Below are positions 9,055 to 17,443 of a DNA stretch of 17,443 nucleotides, one piece after another. The position numbers and the translations under genes were made by a program. Source of the stretch: Parachlorella kessleri. Lineage: Eukaryota > Chlorophyta > Trebouxiophyceae > Chlorellales > Chlorellaceae. The notes under the pieces were generated by a model, which worked only from the letters and a program-made list of their open reading frames with translations, ran no database searches and was not told where the DNA came from. The stretch is from NCBI GenBank assembly GCA_001598975.1, contig BBXU01002990.1, positions 1 to 17,443 of the forward strand, read 5' to 3'. Positions within the stretch are counted from its first letter, which is position 1. Each line of letters begins with the position of its first letter.

Positions 9055-10461
9055 TCAGAACTTGTTCACCCTGGCTGCTGCGACAGTGGGGTTGGCCTTG
9101 GCCAGCTTCTCGCGATCCACTGCAAAGCAGCAGGAAGGACACTGGCATGAATTCACCAATCACTTCACCAAGAGAAGTGAAGTACTGACTTACACGCCCA
9201 GGTACGAACTCGACTGAGCTCTGCGACACTCAAGGTGCCAAGCCAAGCCTCTCCACCTCGTCCCCATTCACACATCTTAAGTAAAGCTGCATGCGAGGGC
9301 ATGTGCTGCACTGGCAGCCAGCGACTCACTTGTCTTGTAGTCAAAGGTGCAGCTGTGCTCGCTGGCATGGCGGTGGGTGGAGCAGTACACATACCCGCAC
9401 CTGCAAAGCAGCAGCGCAGGGAGGTCAGCACCTGCTCCACATTCAACTGTTCCACATCCATTCAATAGAGGCCCCCAACCGTGCCACCCCTACTCCCTGC
9501 ATCCAGCATGCTACTACCGCGTACAGCGCACTATGTACAGCAAAAAACGTAGGTGTTCTGAAGACGCTCCCCTGCAACCCCTGCCGTTCTGACACCACCC
9601 CTGACACCACCCCTCACCTGCACTCGAAACCGAGCAGCCCGACCTTCTTGTTGCAGCAGAAGCAGCGAGACCTGTTGGCCTGAACAGGCCGCTCTGGGCT
9701 GCCGCCGTCCTTGATCGTGGGCTCCTCAACCGCTGCCGCAGCAGGCCGCTCGGGTGCCTCGACTGCCTCGCTTGCCGCTGGTGGCTTCACCGCCGGCTGC
9801 TGCTGCTGCTCCTGCTCATCAAACTGCTGCTGCTTGGGCTCTGGCTCTGGCTCAGCCACCGGGGCTACTGCCGCCGCAAGCTCAGGGGCTGTAACAGCAG
9901 GGGGCGCCTGTGTCTTCTGCTGCTCCGTCACGTACTCCCTGCACCCACCCCAAACAACCTTGGCAACAAGCAAGCACGCTGCACTGAAACCTTGAAGCTG
10001 CATGCAAGAGTTTCTGGAGCCAAGATGCCTCGCAAGCTCCAGGCCAGCCTGCCTATGGTATGAATGGCCCCTTCATGTAACTCCGCCCCCTGCGGACGCC
10101 CAGTTAGACCCAGTCCGTTGCTTACTTGAAACACTTGGAGCACATGTCTAGGTTGGCTGGGTTGCCTGCATCGCGAACGCCCAGAACCAACCGCGTCAGC
10201 CTCGGGGGAGCACCACCAGCCAGAAGGACCGTGGGCACCAGCACCTGCCTTGTGCAGATGCCGGATGCTTCTGGAGCGATCAACGTGAGGTGCCCCCGAA
10301 GGCAGCGGTGGGGGTTATGCGACCTCACCCAAACTGCGCCAGACCACCAGCCAAGCGGTTTGAGGAAGCAACTCACCATAGAAGCCGCACATGTTCTTGC
10401 AAAGCTTGGGCGCAGTCTCTTGCTCCTGCTGCTGCTCAGTGAACGCGCGGTGCTCGGCCAT
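9055..10461 (-). CDS. A20/AN1 zinc-finger stress-associated protein
   Basis: Five exons, 10461-10377, 10165-10126, 9938-9618, 9400-9330 and 9119-9055, give 193 residues with consistent phases. The A20 finger is C21-x3-C25-x11-C37-x2-C40 (LCKNMCGFYG, then NPANLDMCSKC), interrupted by intron 1 just after the second cysteine. The AN1 finger is complete: C134, C137, C148, C150, C155, H158, H164, C166, followed by FDYK. The tail REKLAKANPTVAAARVNKF is the characteristic SAP C-terminus. The linker (42-133) is long and rich in Ala, Pro, Glu and Gln. Plant SAPs bind ubiquitin, some act as E3 ligases or redox sensors, and many are induced by cold, salt or drought. No membrane segment or signal peptide is seen, so it is probably cytosolic or nuclear. 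It shares a short divergent promoter with ATG101. All eight AN1 and four A20 ligands are present. Confidence 0.95.
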
Positions 10462-10676
10462 ACTGATAAGTTGAAGGAGGGCTGGCTGTTGGGGTGGAAT
10501 GGGTCGTTGTGGAACGAAGCTTGCAGGCCAGAAAGCCAGGATATGGATTTGGGGGGACGAGGGGGCAGAAAATAGTAACCAAGAGCGGGAGACACCGGCT
10601 GCTGGGCTGTCCCCAGCACGCCTGGGAAAAGGCGATTGGGACCCACTCTGCATTGCTGCTATTGGGCAAGAGCTAA
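10462..10676. promoter_or_regulatory. Short bidirectional promoter region between SAP and ATG101
   Basis: Only 215 bp separate the two start codons, which face away from each other. The region must hold both 5' UTRs and both promoters. Two ATTGG motifs (inverted CCAAT boxes) lie at 10635-10639 and 10661-10665. A G-rich run occurs around 10551-10567. No TATA box is evident. Motif calls are weak; the divergent arrangement is certain. Confidence 0.5.
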
Positions 10677-12707
10677 ATGTCTAATTGCGAGGTCTACCAC
10701 CTTCCTAGCATTGAAGTTGAGTTGCATCAGACAAGGGAGGTCCTGCGCTGCGTGGCTCATACAATCATCTTCAATCGAGCTCTAGGGCCTCTCAAGCCCG
10801 AAGTCCACGACTCGGAACTGTTCGACATAACCTGGGTGCGCCCCCATGACGGTGCCAAGTGATCCTCTGACCTTGGCAAAGGGTCATCGCCTCGTAAAGC
10901 CTGCCTGCAACCGAGAGGGTGCCCTTATTATTTCTAGCGTTGTCAAGACCACTGAGAAGCTCATGCAGCAATGTGTATGTGTATTTAGGTGCACTGCGGG
11001 GACCCAGCAGTAGACAAGAAGGTGGAGGAGAAGATCACCCAACTATACTCCTGGGTGGAGAAGCACCCCGGCAAGAAAGCCCAGGTGTGCAGGGCATGGT
11101 GGGCTCTGTATGTGGCGCGTGGCGGGTGGAGAGCACAGCTGTTGGGTGCAACTTTGTAAAAGGCTTCCAGCAGCGCTGGCTGGCTGGTGTCGATGAGGTC
11201 GGTTCAAGCAAGTCAGGGTTTGTTGGGAAAACGATGCCTTGTAAGGGACCAGGCTCGGCCAGTGCATGGTGGGTGACTGAATGGGAACCACAACTTTTGG
11301 CTGCGGCCGCAGGTGTGCCTGTCGTTCTACGAGAAGCGACAGAAGCAGGCCTGGTTCAGCAAGCAGGAGGAGCGACTGTACTGGGAGCAGTGGTGGGTGG
11401 AGCCGGCTCGCCCATTAGAAGTTGCAAACCTAAGCCCCAAACGGTTCCATGTGTGAAAGAAGGGGATCGTCCAGCATTGGGTCTGACAGGGTTAGGTGTG
11501 AATGGCAGCTAATGGACAGCCATGCCTGGCCATTCTTCAAGTCCATGCAGGTTCATTAACATCACTATCGCAGAGGCCAACACGGCTTTTGAGGAGCAGC
11601 AGTCTGTGGCTTCAAGTGCAGGTAAGACTTCTGAGTGGTTGCTACAGTCCAATGGTGTTTCTTTGCAAAAGAACCGCCAGCTGCCACGAGCCCATGATGC
11701 CAGAAAGCCAGGCACTAGAAGCTCGCTCCCCTTGTGATGGGTTTTCTTCTTATAAGTGCTGTGGAGCAGCTTTGAGGGGGCTCTTTCAGTGCATGCAGTT
11801 CGTGCTCAGCGCAAGCAGCGTCTGCAGGAGTCCCTGGAGGAGTGCATCACAACCATCGTCAAGACAGGTGCGGAGGCCAGACCCACTGCAGGTTTGGATG
11901 GGAATGATATTGTTTGTTATATCCTGAGTGAATTTATTCAATCATTGTGCATTTTACACTGTTAGGCGGCTGTGTGTCAAGGCAGCTGTGAGGGAAGTTG
12001 GGCAGGACTGTGGCTGCCTTGGCTGGATGTCAGCCTGCCTGACTGGCAAGACCTTCTCATGCACGTTGGCAGGCTTGGTTTTGTTATTGCGCATGCCTTC
12101 TACCCTCTCCAAGCTGGCTGGTCCGCTGCTGGTGTGCAGTGAACGAGCGGCGGGACCACATCCCGCCTGTGGTGTCGGGTGCTGCTGCCACTTTCCCCTT
12201 TGACATTACTGTGGCCGGGTGAGAGGCTGGTTGGTGTTGTGGCTCTAGGGATTTGCAATCCTTGCTGCTGGGTATACAACTGTAGGCGCAGGGTTCACTG
12301 GATGTGCATGTGCATGTGCCTTTGCTTACCCAGTGGGCACCAGCGAGCGTAGGTTGGTGGTTGGATTGCGCGGTGCCTGAGTGGGCATGTTGTGGGCCTG
12401 TGTAGGTGAGCAACAGAATATGGCCAGCCTTTATGCGTAGGGTTTAAGCTTAGTCTCAGCCACTCTGGTTGCACAGCATGACGAGCACTTTCAGCTGCCC
12501 GCTAGTGTCTGCCAGCCCCACCATGTGCATGCCTTGTTGGGTGATCGCTAGGCAGCCTGTGTTCACACCAGTGCACCCTTGCTTGGTGTGATGATGAGTC
12601 ACAGGTGGTGCCCTTGCTGTGCGTGCAGGGAGAGCGGGTCTGTGTTTGGGCTGGACGTCGTGAAGCGCATGCTCCTGCACTCCAACCCGCCCTCGGTGCT
12701 TCACTAG
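10677..12707 (+). CDS. ATG101: Autophagy-related protein 101 (HORMA-domain subunit of the ATG1 complex)
   Basis: Seven exons, 10677-10835, 10989-11084, 11313-11392, 11551-11621, 11799-11867, 12140-12218 and 12629-12707, give 210 residues, close to plant ATG101. An in-frame TAA directly precedes the ATG, fixing the start. Diagnostic segments, in order: EVLRCVAHTIIFNRALG (21-37), ELFDITW (47-53), EKHPGKKAQVCLSFYE (77-92), the AWF tip (98-100, candidate WF finger), ERLYWEQW (105-112), VNERRDHIPPV, and FGLDVVKRMLLHSNPPSVLH at the C-terminus. ATG101 pairs through its HORMA fold with ATG13 to stabilise the ATG1 kinase complex and recruit downstream factors at autophagosome initiation. The middle segment (about 113-145) is divergent but the frame stays open across three introns. 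I saw no TGTAA signal before the next gene. Confidence 0.95.
12302..12319. repeat. ATGTGC microsatellite, three units
   Basis: Three perfect tandem ATGTGC units lie in ATG101 intron 6. Short and non-coding. Confidence 0.8.
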
Positions 12708-12905
12708 TTGCGTGGAAGGACCGGAGCCCGCTTGCTCCAAGTCTTGGTGTCAGAAGCTACAAAGTGGGTTTTGCGTCCTACCCAGCTAGGACCCATTGCT
12801 GAAGCAGCCAGAGGCAACTCCAACATAACGCCCTCGCAAAGCCTTCCGTAAGCAGTGTTGCCGTGACTGTATGACGATGGGAGCGGGGCCCTCTAGCAGG
12901 GCCAC
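12708..12905 (+). other. Short ATG101-PTP intergenic region, no canonical poly(A) signal
   Basis: Only 198 bp lie between the ATG101 stop and the first PTP ATG on the same strand. I find no TGTAA here; the next ones seen fall inside PTP intron 2 (13911-13915, 14139-14143). A 15-codon uORF, 12871-12918 (ATGACGATGGG start), overlaps the first PTP ATG in another frame. Confidence 0.5.
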
Positions 12906-15900
12906 ATGCAGCTTATAGGCAGCCAGCCTTGGCTGGGCTGCAGGCGCCTGTTCACTTGCGGGGCAGCAGCTGCGCTGCTCTCACCCCCCGCTAGACTCAT
13001 CACCACCACTACAACAGCCAGCAAGGCCCAGAGCACGGCAGTGCACACGGCTGTTGGCCTGCCAAGACTTGCAAGACCTTATCTCCATCACCCTCGCTGC
13101 GGCATGCATGCCTCAGCTAATGGAGCCGCTGCCGGCGGCTTGCTCACCACCCTGGAGTTCAACTGTGCCACACCAGCTTTCAAGGTGCGCGGGGGATGCA
13201 TAGGGTTTTGTTTGCTGTGGTGCAGTGGGACCTACGGATCGACTCTCTGTTGGGGCTGGCGTCAGGTGTAGACAGCCGTTGCACGTGAAGGTATCCTCAT
13301 TTTCCTCATGGTCGTCGGTGGAGCCCTGCTTGGGGTCTGGCCCTGCTGCTGACCCCCCCCCCCCCCCCCCCCTTTCACTGCATGCCAGGCAGTTTCCTGT
13401 CGTGCCTGTTGATGGACTTGGGCTGTTTGAACTGGCGTTTTACCATGACATTGTTTGAAGTGTATTTGGGAAGTTGCTGGCAGTTTGGGAGTGTTTGATA
13501 GGAGGTATTGCATATGACAGTAAGGCGGTGTGCAAAGCAGTTGCGCGGCAGGCCAGCTGGCTGCGTCTGTCAGCACAACCGAGAAGCTTGGGGCACAACC
13601 CTGGGCTTCCTCGTGCCCCCTTCTCTCCCCCACAGGCTGCCGAGGCGGCCTTGCTTGTCAAGCTTGAGCACGGCGCCGCTGGCTGTCATGCTGACTACGC
13701 AGCGCTGGAGTCGCTCCAGGATGACCTGGTGCGCCGCTGCACCTTCGCGGCAGCCCTGGAGAACCGGGAGCTCAACAGGTGGGCAGTAAGATCATAATAA
13801 ATAATAATGGCAATCTGCTCAGGTGTCATGTGTATTGAGCACATGCACATCAGTGGTGTGCTGCTATGTGCGGGGCTTGGAGTCAGCTGTGCGGGGCTTG
13901 GGGTCAGCTGTGTAAGGAAATTGGCTGCTGCTCGAGGCATGCCGGGCTTGTTCTGCATTCCACACTGCCAACTGGTTGTGGGGTTTCTAAAGTTGCAGAC
14001 AAGGTTGGATGACGTGAATGTGCAGTGCAGTTGGGCGGGCCTGGTCATGTGTGGCCCTGGCTGAAATGCACCGGCAACAACCTGACGCCAGGGTTGCAAA
14101 ACGTGCAGTATCCCTGTGCCACATCATTGCATTGGAGTTGTAAGCAGGGGAGCAGGCTGTGGGCTGCCAGTGCCTGCCACACGTCTGCCTGACAGTGGTA
14201 GTTCCCAGCAAAGAGGCAGCCAGGCATGTGCTTCTGCAGGTACAGCGACGTGCTGCCTTATGACCACAGCCGCGTCCGGCTGCAACATGTGGCTCCTGGT
14301 GACACTGACTACTTAAATGCGTCCCTGCTCACAAGCAACCCTCCTGCGGTTGCGGATGGTGCAGCGGCTGCTGCTGAGGTTGCCGCGGCGGCAGCAGCCG
14401 GCGAGATGGTGCCATGGACCTACATAGCAGCGCAGGTGAGCCAAAATGCATCGTGGTGACGCCGGTGTGCCTGGTGGTGAGGCTTGTAAGCGGAGGGCAA
14501 TGGCTCAGTTGTTGGGTTTCATAGCGCTGGAGGGTTGATGGGTGCAGGAGGGCAGGGAGATTCAGTTGCTGTGGCGCTAGTGCCCTGTGCGCTCTAGACT
14601 ATCTTTCACGAGGTGTGGTGAGGGGGTATCGACATGCCCATGCCACGGCATCATTTCCCGGGGCCGGACTAAGCGTTGTGTGCATCCAGGTTAAACTCGT
14701 CCTGGTGCTACTTGAGTAAAGCAGATCCTGCGGCCTACAATGTTAACCCTGAAAAGATGTGTTGCCTTGCCTGAACTCAGCGCTGCTGTGCCTGCTGTGC
14801 CCAACTGTGCAGGGACCACTGGACCACACGCGCGAGCGCTTCTGGCAGTGCGTCTACGAGCAGAACTGCTCCGCCATCGTCATGGTGACCAACTGTGTGG
14901 AGCGCAGCATGCGCAAGTGAGGCAACAACCTAGCCTGGGGGGTGACCTGGGATGTCTGAGTGGTGTCTGTGCATGTGGGGTGCAGAGCCTCACAGCCTGG
15001 GTCTGCAGGGAGCATTCATGTATGGTATTCCATGGGTCGGGGGAGCTTCCTCCCGTGACCTTCCTATATTGGCTTGATGCTGTGGGCAGGGTCGTGGGGC
15101 AGGCTTGCCGGGGCTGATACACATTGCCTTGAACAGAAGTCGCCTCTGGTACAGTTTGCGACCTTCCTGGGCCCCTGAAGGCCTGCATGTCACATTACCA
15201 GCAACCCTGGCTCTTCTGTGGTTTGGCACCTGTAGCTGGGCCCTCCCGTGGTCTTAGGCCACCATGCTTGCTTGCACCTCGCTTCTCCTTGCTGCCTGCC
15301 TCAGAGGAGATTGAAAATTTGGAGTCTGGGTCCTGCCCCTTGGCACAGGTGCGCCCGCTACTTCCCGACCCGGCCAGGAACCAAGAAAACGTTTGGCACC
15401 TACGCAGTCAAGACAGCAGCGGCAGAAGAGGTGAGCTTGGCTACTCCGTGTGCCCCCGGCATGGTAGCTGCTTTGCTAGCCAGAATACCTGGCAGCATAT
15501 GATGGGTATGCTATGTGGTGCTGTGGCTGTTCATTTCCTTGTAGGCAAGTGAGGCATATCTAATGCAGCGGTAAGCCTCCCTGATATGGAAGTACGTGTA
15601 CATCAATGTGCAGCGCGACAGCTTCTCTGCCTGCGGGGTTCTGTTCCGGCAGGGATACGCGGCGCCTTGTCCCGCAATGCTCTGAAATGGCCGCACCTGC
15701 CCCAAGACATGGTCAGCAGGCTGGAACCCTTGCTGCGAGATGGAGAAGCTCTGCATCCATATACTATGTCTTCCTCTGCAGGTGTGCCCGGACCTGTGCC
15801 GGAGGACGCTGATGGTGGCTCCCACTTACAGGGCTGGCGAGAGGCACACCCTGGAGCACTACCACTACGAAGGTGGCTGGGTGGGGGGGTAGGGGCATCA

Positions 15901-17194
15901 GGAGTGAGACCGTTGGGCCTTAGCATCCAGGATTTGTGGTAGCTTGACCAGGCGTGCTTTGCAGCTCTACGTGTGCATGGTGTTGCAGGCTGGCATGCTA
16001 ATGATGGTGGCGTGCGTGCGTGGTGGTGTGGGTGGGTGGTAGTGTGGGTCCGGGGGGGGGGTGGGGGGGGTAACTTTCCTGTAGCATTCCTATCTTCGTT
16101 CCCCCTGACATCATACAGATTTCTGACAAAGCAGATAGTCCTTTGCCTTACCCCTTGAGCATTTTGCTGGGAGGCTCCTCACTGTGATTACCTCGCCCTC
16201 CTGCCTTCCTGTCCCTGCAGCGTGGCCCGATCATGGCGTCCCCGCCTCCCCCCTGCCGCTGCTGCACGTTTGCGAGCACCTGCTGCAGACGGGCGCCCAT
16301 GCCCGCCCCATCCTGGTGCACTGCTCAGGTCAGTCCGGTTGACCACAGCAAGCGTTGTAGGGGAGGGGTGGTAAGTTGCAGGTTGCCTCCGGGGGGCAGG
16401 CTGCGGCTGGGGTTCACAACAGGGTGCTGGTAGCATGTACTGATTTGCTGAACCTGTGGACCTGTGGCACAAGTTGTGTTTGATGTGTTTGCTCACGTAC
16501 TTGGGTGGTGCCACAGGTGCGTGGTGTGCTGCTATTCTGAGGCTGTCAGGTGATGTTGCCTTGGATGCTTTGCGCTGACAAGCATTGTCTGTATTGCTGG
16601 CATGCTGATTCTTCACCCTTGGATATCTTCTGGGTGCAGCTGGCATAGGGCGGTCGGGCGTGTTTTGCGTGCTGGACATCGTCACGAGGCGTTTGCGCCA
16701 GCTTCTTCCAGACAATGTCCAAGGGGGCGCACAGGTGAGCTCCCGCGATTGAATTTTGCCCTGGGGCACACAGCTTGGCATCCTGCTAGGAATGGATTTC
16801 ACCCAACTAACCTAGCCAGGTGGGCAGCGCCAGAACAGACTGAGGCAGCGGTCTCCCTGACTAGCACTGTTGGTGTGGGGTGCCCCCTGTGGCATGGAAA
16901 CCTAGCATGGCAGCGTGGTTAGTCTGCTGGGTATCATCACGCAAGGCTGGCATTCGGCTAAACGAGGTTGTGTCTCCTCTTGCGACTTGTTAGTTGCTGC
17001 ATGCTAAGCCTGCTGTGCATTTTTGGCTGCAGGCTGTGGACTGTGCCGCACTTGTGGCCCACATGCGGAGCCAGCGCATGGGCATGGTGCAGACGCGGGA
17101 CCAGTACGTGTTCTGCCACACTGCCCTGCTGCACTTTGTGCGCCAGCTAGACGGGCGGCACCAGCACCAACAACTGCCGCAGCACGAACAGTAA
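12906..17194 (+). CDS. Classical protein tyrosine phosphatase with organelle-targeting-like N-terminus
   Basis: Nine exons, 12906-13184, 13636-13778, 14240-14435, 14813-14916, 15349-15430, 15782-15872, 16221-16328, 16640-16734 and 17033-17194, give 419 residues with all phases matching. Catalytic elements, in order: pTyr loop NRYSDVLPYD (140-149), DYLNAS (164-169), YIAAQGPL, WPD loop WPDHGVP (acid D302), P-loop HCSAGIGRSG (nucleophile C333, R339) and Q-loop VQTRDQYVF (Q386, Q390). All key residues are present, so an active enzyme dephosphorylating phosphotyrosine is expected; overall it is closest to plant PTP1. An Ala-rich insert (about 179-196) sits between DYLNAS and YIAAQ. Residues 1-82 contain no Asp or Glu and many Ala, Arg, Ser and Thr, like a transit peptide. 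Met67 (13104) has a better start context (G at -3; C at -3 for the first ATG) and would give a 353-residue cytosolic form. It lies directly downstream of ATG101. Confidence 0.93.
13353..13372. repeat. 20-base poly(C) tract
   Basis: Twenty consecutive C in PTP intron 1. Its exact length may be a sequencing estimate. It is intronic and does not affect the reading frame. Confidence 0.85.
13867..13908. repeat. Two-copy 21-bp tandem repeat
   Basis: TGTGCGGGGCTTGGAGTCAGC is followed at once by a copy differing at one base (A to G), then the first four bases of a third copy. It lies in PTP intron 2. Confidence 0.85.
16012..16070. repeat. G-rich tract in PTP intron 6
   Basis: A GT/GGT-rich stretch ends in nine to ten G, one T and eight G (16052-16070). 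The plus strand, which is the transcript strand, has enough G runs for a G-quadruplex. It is intronic. Confidence 0.7.
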
Positions 17195-17443
17195 CGGTAG
17201 AAATGAGGAGGGAAAAGGACACGGGCAGGGACAGTGGTGACCCTGAGTGGAGGGAGGCTGGGAAGTGTATGCATTGCAGTCCTATCGCCTATAGCCGCAG
17301 TGAGGGTGCCGAGGGACAAGCCTGCCACAGACTGCACCCATTCATTGCGTAATCGCTTCTGCAAGTGTTGTCATGTTGGTTTGTGAGCAGTCAGTCGCTT
17401 GTGAGTGATCTCCTGCTTGTATACGTTGACATGTGCGCAGAAA
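17195..17443 (+). other. Probable 3' UTR of the PTP gene
   Basis: These 249 bases after the PTP stop contain no recognised gene and no TGTAA. The transcript end probably lies beyond the window. Confidence 0.4.

Noticed and set aside
9711..9995. Ser/Cys/Ala/Gly-rich 94-codon plus-strand frame
   Set aside because: Antisense of the Ala/Pro/Gln-rich SAP linker; composition is explained by the repeat codons.
15586..15700. Possible extra PTP exon (frame reading YVYINVQRDSF)
   Set aside because: Exons 5 and 6 are both phase 0 and join directly to give normal spacing before WPD; no suitable flanking splice pair was found.
1..17443. Mobile elements, tRNA, rRNA, CRISPR or prokaryotic systems
   Set aside because: No transposase-like frames, terminal repeats, tRNA A/B box pairs, or spaced repeats were seen; the window is an ordinary intron-rich eukaryotic locus.

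Overview
The window looks like nuclear DNA from a green alga (Chlorophyta). Every gene I can resolve is cut by many short introns, nearly all of the form G|GTGAG...GCAG. The encoded proteins are plant-like (plant-type ATG101, A20/AN1 stress-associated protein, classical PTP of plant PTP1 type, PTC7/PBCP-like PP2C). TGTAA, the usual chlorophyte polyadenylation signal, lies downstream of three of the genes. I rebuilt the gene models by hand from splice sites, reading-frame continuity and family conservation. Five models close exactly from ATG to stop: 123, 514, 193, 210 and 419 residues. I cannot name the species.

Layout, left to right. (1) A minus-strand gene starts at 852 and runs off the left edge; only two exons are visible. 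(2) A divergent intergenic region, 853-1357. (3) RPS20 (uS10, 40S ribosome), plus strand, four exons, 1358-2514. (4) Convergent 3' ends. (5) A minus-strand ten-exon gene, 7958-3678, with an organelle-type N-terminus, a PLAT/LH2 domain and a PP2C phosphatase domain; one of its introns uses a GC donor. (6) A minus-strand five-exon A20/AN1 zinc-finger stress-associated protein, 10461-9055. (7) A 215-bp divergent promoter region. (8) ATG101, plus strand, seven exons, 10677-12707. (9) After only 198 bp, a plus-strand nine-exon classical protein tyrosine phosphatase, 12906-17194, whose full-length form starts with an acid-free, organelle-targeting-like extension.

The gene set leans towards signalling and stress: a Ser/Thr phosphatase, a Tyr phosphatase, a partial gene with a PP1-docking-like KTVTW motif, an autophagy-initiation subunit and a stress-associated zinc-finger protein. 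Apart from the shared SAP/ATG101 promoter and the tight ATG101-PTP spacing, nothing in the sequence shows that they act together. No transposon, tRNA, rRNA or CRISPR array was seen. The strongest candidates for something undescribed are the PLAT-PP2C fusion, a possible ATG101-PTP bicistronic unit, and a potentially dual-targeted PTP.
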